A DNA stretch of 64,000 bases from Alviniconcha marisindica (GCA_018857735.1 JABMCL010001056.1:1785001-1849000); one strand, 5' to 3'. Counted from the stretch's first letter, positions 26,901 through 41,845 are shown. Numbers and translations are program-made. The notes: generated from the sequence alone by a model not told the origin.

Positions 26901-28784
26901 CCATTGATGGAGTGGTAATAAACACACACACTCCCTCACTCACAATGCATGTGCATCCGTACACACATGCATCATCATGTGAACATGTATACACACAAAC
27001 ACATACCCATTACACACACAGTGACACCTATATTTACACACACACACAGCACACACAGATGCATTACATGGAGAATAATTTCATTACAGTTGAGTAACCA
27101 GTAATTCATGAACTATGATGAAGTATATTTTAACATCTATTCATCTACTCAGGCCAGTCAGGGTTACCTCAGGATGATCTGCTATGGTAAGTTCTGCCAT
27201 ATATATATAGATATGCTAGTGTGGCCAGGAAAAAATATGCAACATGATCACACTGGCAGCATCTGAGCATGATGTGTTACTGATGTTAACTGGAGCATCA
27301 CAATGATATATTATACATGTAAAGATAGTATCAGGAGTCACAAACATTTTTTAGAACTTGTGTCTTGTGACCAACCTAGTGTCTCCAAAAAAAACAATAA
27401 CCCAAAACAACCAAACATGGCATTCCACACACACAGATGCCGTGTTTTTTTAGAACAGTCCTGCACTTACCTAGTTGATCTTCTGCCTCCCGCACCAACT
27501 GCAGTATTCTGTGCAGGCACAACGGATAACACTAACAGCACTGCTTTCATTATCCCCAAGCTTGGGACACCCCAGGGCAATCAACATTTTTCACAGGTGC
27601 CTGGTTAGATCTTGGCCTTTCTCTGGTACTGACAGATTCCTGGCTGGTTTGTCTACCTTGAGTAGGCAGCCTCATGTTAACTGGCTCAGAGCTAGTGGAA
27701 GGAAGAAACTGGTTCAGAACTATGATCGTGACTACAAATCACGAAAAAGTCAGTTTTCTGTATTGTCTTTTGTGACCTGATGCTGAGCTGTGAATTTGGT
27801 CAGTCCTGGATGCAAATAAATGGAGGGAAATAAGTAATGCAGCCAGAAACCAACTGCAGAGAGTGAACAGTCACTGACCTCATTCAATATCTTGTCACCC
27901 ACCTTGACCAGATAGCTGTCAAAGTTGATAAGTTTTTGACAACAGACTTTGCACTCTGATGTCACAGAGACAGAGAATTAGAGCTTTAAATTAAAATGCA
28001 CTCTGTCATACAGATCTGGAGCTTTTTGCATATATATATATATACATACTTATAGTAATAGTAAACACATGTGGTTTGAGCAGTTGGATGAGTGTGGGAT
28101 TGTTTTGCACAGTTTGCATATTTGTGACCCCTGGATATAATATTCACAATGATGAAGACAACCAATTTTTGTTTAATTGTTCTTGTTTCCCAACACAGGC
28201 TCCTCGTGCCAAGATGAACCAGCAGCGGTCTCGCCGATTCCGAGCATCCAAAGAATCCTTGTAAGTATCAGTGTTATAATACAATAGACTTGCAACTGAT
28301 TCACATTAACTACCTACCTCAGTGAAGCACTCAGAAAGTAAAGAAACTGTGATCAACTATTGATGATTTGATGTGTAACCTTATGGGTTTATTTTATCTC
28401 AGACCACATTGAAACCCCACAAACCACATTGAAACCCAACAAGCCTGTGAGAAACTACCACCTCCTCTTCAATTGTGCTGTAAAGAAAAAAACACTTCTC
28501 AAGAATTAATTGGTACATACTACAGCTACAAGGTTACTCACTTGATATTTATGGCCTCATGAACCACAAAACTTACCACGAGGGGAAAGATAATGCATTG
28601 AGTCAGGCTGATTCACTACCATGTCATGTCACTTATGTTTGATTGAAGAGGTGTGAGAATAAAGAAGTAAAATGGACCAGGGAGGCAGGAATTAGGGTGC
28701 AAAATTTCTGTCTGTGGGTGATGGGGAAAACAAGGAAGCTGTGTTGTGACCTACTCCAGGCTAAAAAGACCTTGAAGGGACCTT

Positions 28785-28867
<83 letters not shown>

Positions 28868-31800
28868 CAATACACACACACACACACATGTGCACATTCA
28901 CACTCACACAGATGAACACATTCACATTGATCACATCAATTTTTTATATTAGTCATATTTATAATCATAAATTATTTCAAGCTGAACTGGGTCCTTAGGA
29001 TGCTTATTTTTGTTGTTTCCTTGTCCAGTGAGAAGAACAAGCTGATGGCTGAAATGCGAGAGGAAATGATGTCCAAGGGCTGCCACCTGCCTGCAGCCAA
29101 ACCAGCCACAGAGCGCTTTGACAGCAACTGCATCACCCCAGTAAGTGTGCAAAGTGTAGTCATGCAGCAACACACAGGTGAACCTGAAGCACAAGACTCA
29201 AAAGCAACATGTGAACATGAAACACAAAATGAGAACAGTTTGAATTTCCTGCTGTCCTGTTTCAGCTGGGCAGCAACACACAGGTGAACTTGAAACACAA
29301 GACTTGAGAGCAACATGTGAACACGAAACACAAAATGAGAACAATTTGAATTTCCAGCTGTCCTGTTTCATTTGATGCAAACAAACAAAGCGCATTGTTC
29401 CTTGTCCTGTAGCACAATAAGACTAGCACAGAGTTCCACAAAGCAGAGATTACCTCTCATTTTTGGCCTGCATGTTTTCATATTCTAAAAGGTAGATTTT
29501 AAACGATAATAATGTAATGATGAAGTTTATGCACCTATGTAACTCTGTATCATATGAGCCTTAAACTATAGTCTAAATGATAATAATGTAGTGAAAGATT
29601 TTAAGCGCTTCTATATTTATATAAATGTAAGCTGCCCTACTGCTTACATGTACAGTGATGTACTGACGGAAGTACATTTATCCGTCTGTGATCATTTCAG
29701 TGAGATTTTTAAAGTAGGGGTGAGTGGACCTTTATCATACTTAACACAGAATGTCAAAGTGAAACAGATCACTGACATATTTTGTTTAATGTGTGGTTTA
29801 CAGGGCACACCCTTCATGTTCCGACTGGCTGCCTGCCTGCGTTTCTACATCCACGATCGTCTGAACAACGACCCTGGCTGGAGCAACATCAAGGTCATTC
29901 TGTCTGATGCCAATGTCCCCGGGGAAGGAGAGCACAAAATCATGGACTACGTCAGGAGACAGAGAGGTGAGGGGACTGTTCTGATTGCTTTTTACTGGTG
30001 AGAGACAGAAGTATTAGTTTATTATGTCATCTGTGAGATATTTGAATGTAAAACTGGATTGGTAGAAAGAAAAAACGTAGAGTATTTCATGTACAGCTTT
30101 TGGAAATTCTTATACAAATAGACTGATTGAAAATATTGAGAGAAATAAAAAAATAAAAAATAAAATAATTATTTTGGTGTGGGGGGAGCAAATAACTATA
30201 TAAATATGCTGAAAGGACAGAAATGAGCAGAAACTGCAGATGAACAGTTGTCAATTTCTGTCTGCCTTTCTTGTCCATCCAGAACTTTTTGGTGTATACT
30301 AAGAATTTGCTGTGTTTTAAAGTATGCTTTTGCAGTTAATATGGGGGGGGGGGGGGGGGGGATTCCTGTACTTTGATGTTGTTTTTATGTTTAAAGTGCC
30401 CGTTTTGTGTGTAAATTAAATATTTGTTTTCTTGGTTTCAGCCCAGCCAGATCATGACCCTAACACCCACCACTGTCTGTGTGGTGCTGATGGTATGTTG
30501 TCTTCTTCTTAATATTTTTTCTCATCATTATAGTTTTCTGTCCCACCTTCTATCTGTCAGTTCGTCCACCCTCTTGCTGTAGTGATGAATAATTGACTTC
30601 TGTCATGCTGTGTACCAAAGCTGGGGATTCTCCCCAGAATTGAGGTTTCTACACATGTGTACAAGCATGGACACACACACACACACACATACAAACATGT
30701 ATGCACATGCACACACACACTTATGCACAGTGTATTGATTACATTCGCTGTAACTGTTATTCAGAAGTAGTTCTTTTAGCACATGGATCAGTTTGGAAGT
30801 ATATATAACAAAATATTAACATATATATATGTACCTTTGTACCTTTGTTATGTATGATAAGACTGACACTGATATGTTTGTTTTCCCTCTTGTTGTTGCA
30901 GCTGATCTGATCATGCTGGGTAAGTAGTTTGTTGACTTTATTATTATAAGACCAGCATTATTGCAGGAGACAGCAAATTTAACTGTGGACTGTTGTCATA
31001 TTTCCTCTCCCTCTTGTGTTGATTTGAAACATAACCATATTTGGGGTTATCATTTACTTCTATTTTTCTTTTTCTTTTTAGGGGAGGGTGGGAGTCGGGA
31101 GTCAAGAATCTTACAAATGGGCGTGGATTTCCTTTAAACAATCATTCAGTTTAACCCTTTCACTGCCATGATGTTAGTTGAAAATGACCAATGAGAGTGC
31201 AAAATTTGAAACTGTTAAGCCTTTTTGTTTGCTTTTCTGCACTGACTTGTGCCAGGATTTTCATAAAAACAGACACAGCATTGAAAGTAGATGTGTTATA
31301 GGACCAGAAAATATACTGTTTGCAGGCGTGTTGGTGCATCTTTCAGCCCAGAAATTTTACAGGCTGGGGCAGTAGTTTTTGCGTTCTTTGGTGAAATACG
31401 GTAATAATTTTGAAATTTGAATTTTCACAGGAAAATGTCAAATGTAAAGTATAATTCGTAAAGTATAATTCTTTTTTTTTGTATAATCTATTTCACAGGT
31501 CTTGCCACCCATGAGGTCAACTTCACCATTATCAGAGAGGAGTTCAAACCCAACCAGCCCAGGCCCTGCGATCTTTGTGGACAAATGGGTCAGTAGATGT
31601 GTGTGTGTGTGTGTGAGTGAGACTGAGAGAGTGTGTGTTGTGCTGTGTGTGTTTCACTTTTGAAAGTGAAACCGATGTGCGTTTGAAATAGTTTGTAAAA
31701 AGAAAAAATGTGGTCACATTTTACTGTACATATTTTTTGTCTGAAAATCAAATGCTTCAGCATATTCAGCTTCCGTTTTTGATATAAAAATAAAATGTCT

Positions 31801-34800
31801 GATTTCACCATCAGGAACTGATGGGTGATGAATGCATTGATCTGATGATGAGAGCACAGCAACAAATATCCTGACTTGGTAGAGAGGAAAAATTGTGTGT
31901 GTTTAGTAACTTTGCTACCAGGATCGTAGAGAGGAAATATTGTGTGTGTATGTGTTTTTAGTAGCTTTGCTACCAGGATGCAGTCTACTTTTGTGGTGAT
32001 AGACACACCTCCCGTAACTTGCTTTTGGTTTTACACACTGACCTTTGTTCTGTTTGTCCATTTAGGTCATGAAATGAAAAACTGTGAGGGTCTGCCGAAA
32101 GAGAGGTGTGGTGAGGTGAGTAGTAGGTAGCAGTGTCAGTGGGTTACATGTCATGCTGTCACTGCTAATTCGTGTGTTTATTCTGAGCATTTCACTGGGA
32201 TGGATAAATCTAATTTAAATGGTTATGTATTGCCACTTTTTTTGCTTGTGCATATCAAAGTTATCTGTGTGCAGGGCAAGCCTTGTTTAGTTTTGGTACT
32301 TTTCTTTTGCTGTTGTTTTCTTAACAATATCAGCACCATACAGATTCTAAGCAAGGTTGATCACTTACTTTTTACAGTTTGACGAGCTGTCCAAACCAAT
32401 AGGCCAGGAATGTGAGTTCATTTTCCTTCGCCTGAATGTGTTGAGGGAGTACCTGGAACGAGAGCTGCGCATGGATGGTCTCCCTTTCGAGTACGATTTT
32501 GAGGTGAGTAACTTTCCACCATTTGTAGTTGTCACAGTGGGACATATCAAAACCACTGACATCACTTGATTTTCGTTACCATCCTAGCATGAAAGAACAT
32601 TTTCTACTTTGCAGTCGGTGTGTGACGTCATTAACAAGATTGACACACTGGCAGCGATCTTGATTACATCGTGCGCAAGCCAACTTTCTTCTGTTCTTAA
32701 TCTGTAAAGAGAGAACTCATGTGGCTGTGCCCCAAGGAGCTCAGATTCAGAGCAGAAAAGTACTTCTGTTTCATACATGTTGATGGAACAATCCTTGAAA
32801 ACATGTTAGTTGAAGTGTGTGCACACTTTCTGCACTCCGCCACTCTGATTCTACCTCCTCTTTCAAAGCCGCCCTCAAGACGCACCTGTTTAATAATTAT
32901 TTCTAAACTGTTTTTCACAGCCCTGCCCATCCCCTCGTCCAACACTGTGTGTGTATGGTTAGTGTTATTGTAAAGCGCCCTGTGCTGCCACCTAGTGTGG
33001 TAGGTGGGCGCTCTAGAAATCCTCTTTATTATTATTATTATTTTCAGGCCAAAATTACATTGTTTGCTTGTGGTACCCTTTAACACCTTTTAGTGCCTGA
33101 GAGAGGAAGTAAATCAGCCCACCTTTCTGCCAGGAAACTGGTTCTGATGGGATAATAAATATGAAATGAATATTTATTTTAAAAAACACAGATTTTTGAG
33201 AAGCAGATCTGCAAAGCACACTTTGAAAATCGTGCATTCAAAAAATAAATAATAATGAGTTGTGCTGTAGTCAGCAAGAAGATTAGCACTGAGGTGATTT
33301 TTGTTTGATTGTTTTGGTGGATTTATTTTTTGCTTGTTTTTGTCATGCTTGCCACCAGGGATTATGTGAATGAGTTTGTGTTCTCCTTTTATTCTCCAGA
33401 GAGCTCTGGATGACTGGGTGTTTATGTGTTTCTTCGTTGGGAACGACTTCTTGCCACACTTACCATCTTTGGAGATCAGGTGGGTTTTGCTGCTCCTGTA
33501 CTAGGCAGTCTCTTGAGAAGTCAAAGTATGGTAGTTCACAAAATGTTGGATTATTTATTGCAGCAGTTTCTTTCATGGGATTATTTTATAAAATATGTTT
33601 TCCCCAACAGCCACATAAAAGTTTCTGAGCTGTTTGAAAAGAATGTATTATACTGTTATATTTAGTTTGCTGCTTTCATTTGGCAGTGAAATAATTTAAT
33701 AAAGGGGGACAACTGCAACACAATGTGAAGTCACAGTTTCTTCCCTTGCATTGCTGGTCATGTTTTGAGAGCATTTGTGAGGCTCTCTTCAAAGCACAGG
33801 TCAGTTTGGGAATTAAAAAAAAATGTTCACTTATCTGTGTCCATATGTATTAGTTTGACTCACTTGAGAAGTGGTAATTTAATTCCTTTATTGATTGTGA
33901 ACTGTTTAAGACTTTTTATTCAGTACTTGCTGTTTACAATGCTTCTTCTCTTGTTTCCAGAGAGGGGGCCATTGACAGGTTGGTCAAGCTGTACAAGAAT
34001 GCAGTTTACAAAACTGGGGTTAGTATCTCTTAACTATGAAAATCTTCTTTTTCAAATATTTTTATCATTCTTGAACCGAGACTAAAGGATTATTGTTGTC
34101 TTTCTCATTTGTCTTTGTCCATGAGCATCACCACCACTTTGCCCTGATATAACCATCTTGGTTGGCTGGGTGTAAAAAACAACAACAAGTAATTACTTAC
34201 TATGACCACCACATGTGCTTAGAGCCAAAAGGATTCGATAGACAGATAATCTGGAGACAGATAATTATTATTTTTGATTACATTTATGAATTTGCAGTTA
34301 CGAGCTTACTTTTGGTTAAGGGAAGAATTCAAATTTATTGAATTTTCCTTGGATGAATTATTAATGCTTGCAGGATACAGTTGTGGATGATTGATGTTGC
34401 AGGGTTACCTGACAGACAGTGGAGTTGTGTCCCTTGAACGTGTGCAGCTGGTCATGACTGGTGAGTTCAGATTTTCATGGTTTGGGTTTTGTTTTGGCAA
34501 GTTCAGATTTTTGTGGTTTGGGTTTTATTTTGGTGAGTTCAGATTTTCGTGGTTTGGGTTTTACTTTCGTAAGTTCAGCATCAGTATTGCTCAAGACACA
34601 TACATTTTCTCCAAGGAATTTAGAGAAACAGACATTCTTTGATGACAGCTCTTACTGCTATGTTTTATTTCAGCAGATCAGCTAGCTCATAGTTTAAAGC
34701 ATCACCGTGATTGTCCCCAAGTGCTGTCTGTCTAATCAGGAGCTTGGGCAGAGTCCTTTTTGTTATAGGGTCTACATTCCACAACTAACAGTTGTGATCA

Positions 34801-36946
34801 TGTAAATAAATGTTGTCAGTGGTGCAACCCACCTGTTCAAATGGCAAGGAACACACGCACACACACACAGACATAAAATGGTTTCATGTATGCAAGTCTT
34901 CCCTTGTGTGCCTTTAGTGTATTGGTGAACAACACAATAACAACAACACGTTTTTCCATGTGTACGTTTTCACACATCTCAGCCTATGCTTACCATTGTA
35001 GTTTTGAATGGGCAAACTAAAGGGTATTAATCAGCACAGGCATATGCAGCTCTGAGTTCAGTTACTGTTTCAGTGGTTTCCAAGCAGTCAGGGCTGATTT
35101 CTTTGCCCTGCAGGTTTGAAGTGTGTACATATATCTGCATGTGCAAAAGAAGTTTGTGTTATGATTGAAGCATTTTTTCCTCTCTCTCTCTCAACAGAGC
35201 TTGGCCATGTGGAGGATGAAATTTTCAAGAAGAGGAGAGATGATGAGGTAACTGGTGACACTAGGCTCAAAGTCCTGTGTGTATGTGGGTACTTTCTGCA
35301 TGAGCAGTTGCGTGTTCGTTTTCCATTAGAGCTTACTAGCCATAGTCTTGGTGCTCAGCAAGCTCAAAACATCACCAGGGTTGCACTTGTTGCAAAAGTC
35401 TGCATACTGTTTTTCCAGTTGATACCAAACTGGTGTTAACTACAGCTGTGCCTTGCTCTTTACATTTTAAGACAGACCTTTTATAAACCTTTGAGTCTGT
35501 CTGGCTAGATGTCATGTGCACCACTGTCCCTGTTTGGGTATTTTTACTGCCTGGTACAATTTAATATTTTCACAGTGGTTTAAAGACGAGCCAAACATAT
35601 TTGCATTTGTGGGAAGGACATAAGTATGACCTGGATCATGTGCATTTTTTCCATCAATGATGCAATTTCTCCTGGCCATGCATCATCATTTTTGGCATAT
35701 ATATACTCAAAAGGACACCCAATGCAGCTTGTGTCGGATAGTTGTGGTGTGTTTGATTTGTCACTGTGACACATTGATGTAGTGCATGACTGTCTTTCTT
35801 CTTCTTTTTTCAGCTCGGTTTCAGGAGGCGTACCAAAGCAAGAAAGGAACGTGAGAGACGGGTAAGCCCACAGAGTCTGTAATTTGTTTTTTGTTTGTTA
35901 TTGTCTTCTGCTTTCATTACATGTTTGGGGAGAGACAGATAATACACAAGAATGTATTCATAACTGAGTTGTCATTGGGGTGATAGTGTTCAGGAGGAAT
36001 GGATCAAAGAACGAGGCATGGAGTGATACAGTATAAGTGTATTCCAATGAAACAGAATCATATATACGGTTCAGGAGCTGTGTGGGAGTCGAGGTGGACG
36101 TCCTGGACTGTCCGTCCTAACGAGCCTTCTGGTTTCCGTGGACGTAAAGATTTATTGCACCGTGCTTCGGCATTGGTCACAACTTGTCCCTAATATGTCA
36201 ACTGACATCTGAGAACATTAAGCATCACTTCATCATCAGAATCATATTCCAAAAGCAGAGCAACTTTTTTAATGATTATTCTTTATGTAAACGTGTGACA
36301 TTGTCAAGCTGATGAGGAACTATCTTCATACCTCTGTATGGATGAGACGCTGCACCTTTTGCTGATTGTTTTCTCTGTCCTATAAGCTTTTGGTACATTT
36401 TGGGAATGATATTCTTGTCATTTGTTTCCTTCTTTTTTTCCCTCTCTACTTTTTACCTGTTCTTTTTATGGACAGTGTACTAGTTGTAACAGGTAGATAT
36501 ATTTAGAGTACATTGTGTTCTGACAAAGTGTGTTTCAACCTGATGGAACCATCAGAATACAGATTACAGAATTTTTATTGTCTGTGAATAACACAGAAAT
36601 TTGCCTTACGACTGCATAAAAGATGCCAGTAAATTAACACAGTATAATACATGAACATAAGTACACATAAAACACAAAGTACTTTATCTTAGAGTCTGTT
36701 GGGCACACACACTCTGAAACAGTTAACCCCACCAGCCACATGCACCAACACATGCACCCACATGTTTGACTGGGGGTTAAAAATCCATTATAATAATAGA
36801 TAACTTTTGTATAGCACTATTCTCTGGTCTACACAAACTCACTGCACTTTACAACATTCTCTGACATTTACAGCGCTAAGTGAAAAAAATATCAAAAGAA
36901 ACTGTTCAAGAAAGTAATACAAATATGACAACTGGCAATATGTATG

Positions 36947-36978
<32 letters not shown>

Positions 36979-38651
36979 AGAAAAATAATGTACGTGCGCC
37001 ATATTAGAAGCAACAATATACAAAAAAGAAAACAATTTCATTACTACCTACCCATAATTCCACCCCTTTCTATCTTGCTCTGTCCTGTTTTGTGGTTTTG
37101 CAGCAGCAGGGATACAGACAGCAAGGCGGACTCCTTGGGCCTGTGGTATGTGCACCATGTTTCCTGTCCTGCTTATGTTGGCATCATCATACAGTTAGAG
37201 TGTAACAGTGCCGTCTTTCAGAGTCTGTTGTAACTGCGTTCTGTATAATGTTTCCTGTCCTGCTTATGTTGGCGTCATCATACAGTTAGAGTGTAACGGT
37301 GCCGTCTTTCAGAGTCTGTTGTAACTGCGTGCTGTGTAATGTTTCCTGTCCTGCTTATGTTGGCATCATCATACAGTTAGAGTGTATCAGTGCCGTCTTT
37401 CAGAGTCTGTTGTAACTGCATTCTGTATAATGTTTCCTGTCCTGCTTATGTTGGCATCATCATACAGTTAGAGTGTAACAGTGCCGTCTTTCAGAGTCTG
37501 TTGTAACTGCATTCTGTATAATGTTTCCTGTCCTGCTTATGTTGGCATCATCATACAGTTAGAGTGTAACGGTGCCGTCTGTCAGAGTCTGTTGTAACTG
37601 CGTTCCGCGCTGTAACAAAAGCGGGGCAAAGTTTCTGGGGAGGTCATCAGATTCTGACACACCAGTGGTGGCAAAGGGGGCATTTGAGTATTCATTGTTT
37701 GTAGCCTGCACATGTCAGAGGGTCTCTTCTGTCATATTCGTACTGCTTACAGCCCTTTTTGACTTTTAAATATCTTTAACGTACATTTCAGCGTTTCAAA
37801 TACATTACATGAGATTCTGATGCACTGGGGTGGCAGTGAAGGCATTCGAACTATGCAGTGTTTTTGACCAGCTCATTTCAGAGGGTCCCTTCTACAATAA
37901 TTATTCTTACTGCTCATAGCCTTTTTTGACCTGTAAGTATCTTTTAAATACATTTCAACATGCAAAAATCCTACTGTGTATTGTGCATTCTTCCTGCTTC
38001 ATTTTCCCAAAGTGATTGCTGTAGCACTACCTTACTTTAAGAGGTCATAACTTTAGTTTGTTTTAGAACATATGTCAATTTTTAATAAAGCTTCTTGACT
38101 GCACTTTCCCAAGATTGTTGATTACATTTTTTCCAGAGGTTATTGGTGACCCAATGTGGCCACTTTAAATCTGTGTATCTCTTTCGTCAGTTGGTCACAA
38201 TACTTACTTTGTGGGTACAGTACGGTTTTGTTTTTGGGGGGTTGTTGGTGGCTTTTTTGTGGATTTTGTTTGTTGTTTTATTGTTGTTTCTTTTGTTGGG
38301 TGTGATTGACAGCTTTCACTTGTGGAAAGCCCAGCCTGATGAGAGGGGACCACCTCTCTTTTCAGACCACAGTTTCTGAAATCTGTCCCTTCATTTTACC
38401 AACTATGTCAGTGGACCCATGACCAAGGTCTGCTCCTTCCTTTATTGGCTGGTCCTAAGCGAGGGTTCCACTGTACTTTGCTTAATGACATATGTCATTT
38501 ACATAGCAATCTTGCAACTGCTGCCTGCCCTGATAAAACACCAAGTTACTTGTAGCTGCTGTGGCTGTACCCATTGTAGGCAGTCTGAATTCCCTGAACA
38601 GGATTTAAACTTTTTTTCTGTTCCTTTTCTCTCTGTCTCTCTCTCTCTGTC

Positions 38652-38718
<67 letters not shown>

Positions 38719-41700
38719 CTTTTCTTTTCTGTCTTCTTTTTTAAGTGCTTGCCAGCCACACTAGAAATAACTGCAAGCTATACCAAATTGGAAGACTCCT
38801 TAACATGTGGTTAGTGGCTGGATTGTGCTGCAGTACTTTTGTTATTTACACAAGATTTGTGGTTTGTGTATGCGCTGTTACTCTGTGTGTATATGTGCAG
38901 TTGTATTCTGAACCAAACCTTCCACATAATATATGGTTTAACTTTAACTTTAAGTGTCTGATCTGTGCCTCGCTCTCACAGCCCATCGGCCAGGGTGGAA
39001 CATCGTCCAACAACCTGCGGTACCAAGCCTACGAGATGCGCAAGCAGAACATGTCAACCTCGGCTCGCAATCAGTCCAACTCATCTGCCACTACTGAGCT
39101 GAAGCAGCTGATGAACCAGCAAGGCAACAAGAAAGGTGACGACTCCGATGAGGAGCCTCCTGATGATGTCAGGTAAATACAATGCGAGCAGGGAGGGGGG
39201 AGGTGTGTGGATAGAGGTTTGGTTACCTGTTGTTGTTTTTTACTTTTATTTTGTATGACAGATTGGCTGTCACCCTGATATAACCGTACTGGTTGACTGG
39301 GCGTAAAACACCAGGTTACTTACTTACTGTATGACAGATTGTCTACACTGGCTATCACCCTGATATAACCGTACTGGTTGACTGGGTGTAAAACACCAAG
39401 TTACTTACTTACTGTATGACAGATTGTCTACACTGGCTGTCACCCTGATATAACTACTGGTTGACTGGGGTAAAACACCAAGTTACTTACTGTATGACAG
39501 ATTGTCTACACTGGCTGTACCCTGATATAACCATACTGGTTGACTGGGTGTAAAACACCAAGTTACTTACTGTATGACAGATTGTCTACACTGGCTGTCA
39601 CCCTGATATAACCATACTGGTTGACTGGGCGTAAAACACCAAGTTACTTACTGTATGACAGATTGTCTACACTGGCTGTCACCCTGATATAACCGTACTG
39701 GTTGACTGGGCGTAAAACACCAAGTTACTTCTTACTGTGTGACAGATTGTTACACTGGCTGTCACCCTGATATAACCGTACTGGTTGACTGGGCGTAAAA
39801 CACCAAGTTACTTACTTACTGTATGACAGATTGTCTACACTGGCTGTCACCCTGATATAACCTACTGGTTGACTGGGCGTAAAACACCAAGTTACTTACT
39901 TACTGACAGATTGTCTACACTGGCTGTCACCCTGATATAACCATACTGGTTGACTGGGCGTAAAACACCAAGTTACTTACTGTGTGACAGATTGTCTACA
40001 CTGGCTGTCACCCTGATATAACCGTACTGGTTGACTGGGCGTAAAACACCAAGTTACTTACTTACTGTTGACAGATTGTCTACACTGGCTGTCACCCTGA
40101 TATAACCATACTGGTTGACTGGGCGTAAAACACCAAGTTACTTACTGTATGACAGATTGTCTACACTGGCTGTCACCTGATATAACCGTACTGGTTGACT
40201 GGGCTGTAAAACACCAAGTTACTTCTTACTGTATGACATTGTCTACACTGGCTATCACCCTGATATAACTGTACTGGTTATGGGTGTAAAACACCAAGTT
40301 ACTTACTTACTGTATGACAGATTGTCTACACTGGCTGTCACCCTGATATAATTACTGGTTGACTGGGTGTAAAACACCAAGTTACTTACTTATTGACAGA
40401 TTGTCTACACTGGCTGTCACCCTGATATAACCTGACTGGTTGACTGGGCATGTAAAACACCAAGTTACTTACTGTATTGACAGATTGTCTACACTGGCTG
40501 TCACCCTGATATAACTGATACTGGTTGACTGGGGTAAAACACCAAGTTACTTACTGTATGACAGATTGTCTACACTGGCTGTCACCCTGATATAACCGTA
40601 CTGGTTGACTGGGCGTAAAACACCAAGTTACTTACTGTATGACAGATTGTCTACACTGGCTATCACCCTGATATAACCGTACTGGTTGACTGGGCGTAAA
40701 ACACCAGGTTACTTACTGTTGACAGATTGTCTACACTGGCTTCACCCTGATATAACCGTACTGGTTGACTGGGGTAAAACACCAGGTTACTTACTTACTG
40801 TGTGACAGATTGTCTACACTGGCTATCACCCTGATATAACCATACTGGTTTACTGGGCGTAAAACACCAGGTTACTTACTTACTGTGTGACAGATTGTCT
40901 ACACTGGCTGTCACCCTGATACAACCGTACTGGTTTACTGGGTGTAAAACACCAAGTTACTTACGTACTGCATTAGCTGCCAGTTACCTTGACATTTTAG
41001 CAATGATGTGTACACTGGGAAGGCTGAACTGTAGGTGGGTGTCATCATAATCGTTAGTGGGAATCATAACACTGTTACACTTAAAGTAGCACCAAGCTGT
41101 TAAGTTAAAATGATTATTGTGTGAGCTGTTGTGTTTTCAGGCTTTGGGAAGATGGGTGGAAGGATCGCTACTACTCACAGAAGTTTGATGTCGACAGCAA
41201 TGACATTGCCTTCAGGCACACAGTGGTGAGTGCAGCCATAGGGATTCCGTTGGATATGAGGATCAAGGGTTCATGTTTTTGTTCAATGTTGAGAGGCATG
41301 AAAAGTATACTGAGCAGGGTCTGCACAGTCTTCGAAGGTCTTTGAAAGTTTGGGGAAAATGGGATAAGCTGTTCAAGGCCTTGAAAGTCTGTGAAAACTG
41401 AGTGGGATTTGTGAATTTGTGGTCTTCAAAGTGCTAGGGGAAAAACTATCAGCTTATCAGTCAGAAACTGTATTTCCCAAGACCGAACAGTAGTTTAAAA
41501 AAATCAAAAATCATCTGAACCCTGCTGAGTCATACTGTTTCACTAGGTTTTGATGTATGTTCTTTCATGCCTTGTGTTTAAGTTTGCCCAGTATTTCCTA
41601 TGTTGTATCTTGTGCAGTGAGTGTTGTTACGTACTATGTGATAGATTCATTGTTCATTTTGTTTGGTAAACTTTCATGGCTTATATGTCAATTACAATGA

Positions 41701-41845
41701 ACATGTTCCTGCTGCATTGTTAAAAGTCTTAAGCACTTGTAAACAATAAATCAGCTGAGCCTCTCTCTCACTCTCCCTCACCCCCAGTCTCTGGGTGGTC
41801 TTGAGGTCCTGTGCAATTGACAGGACATTAAAGATCCAAGCACTA

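Noticed and set aside
27153..27185. Extra XRN2 exon between exons 3 and 4
   Set aside because: It has an acceptor and a donor-like gtaagt, but is a piece of the dispersed SINE tail, and exon 3 joins exon 4 directly in phase with the conserved [12 protein letters not shown].
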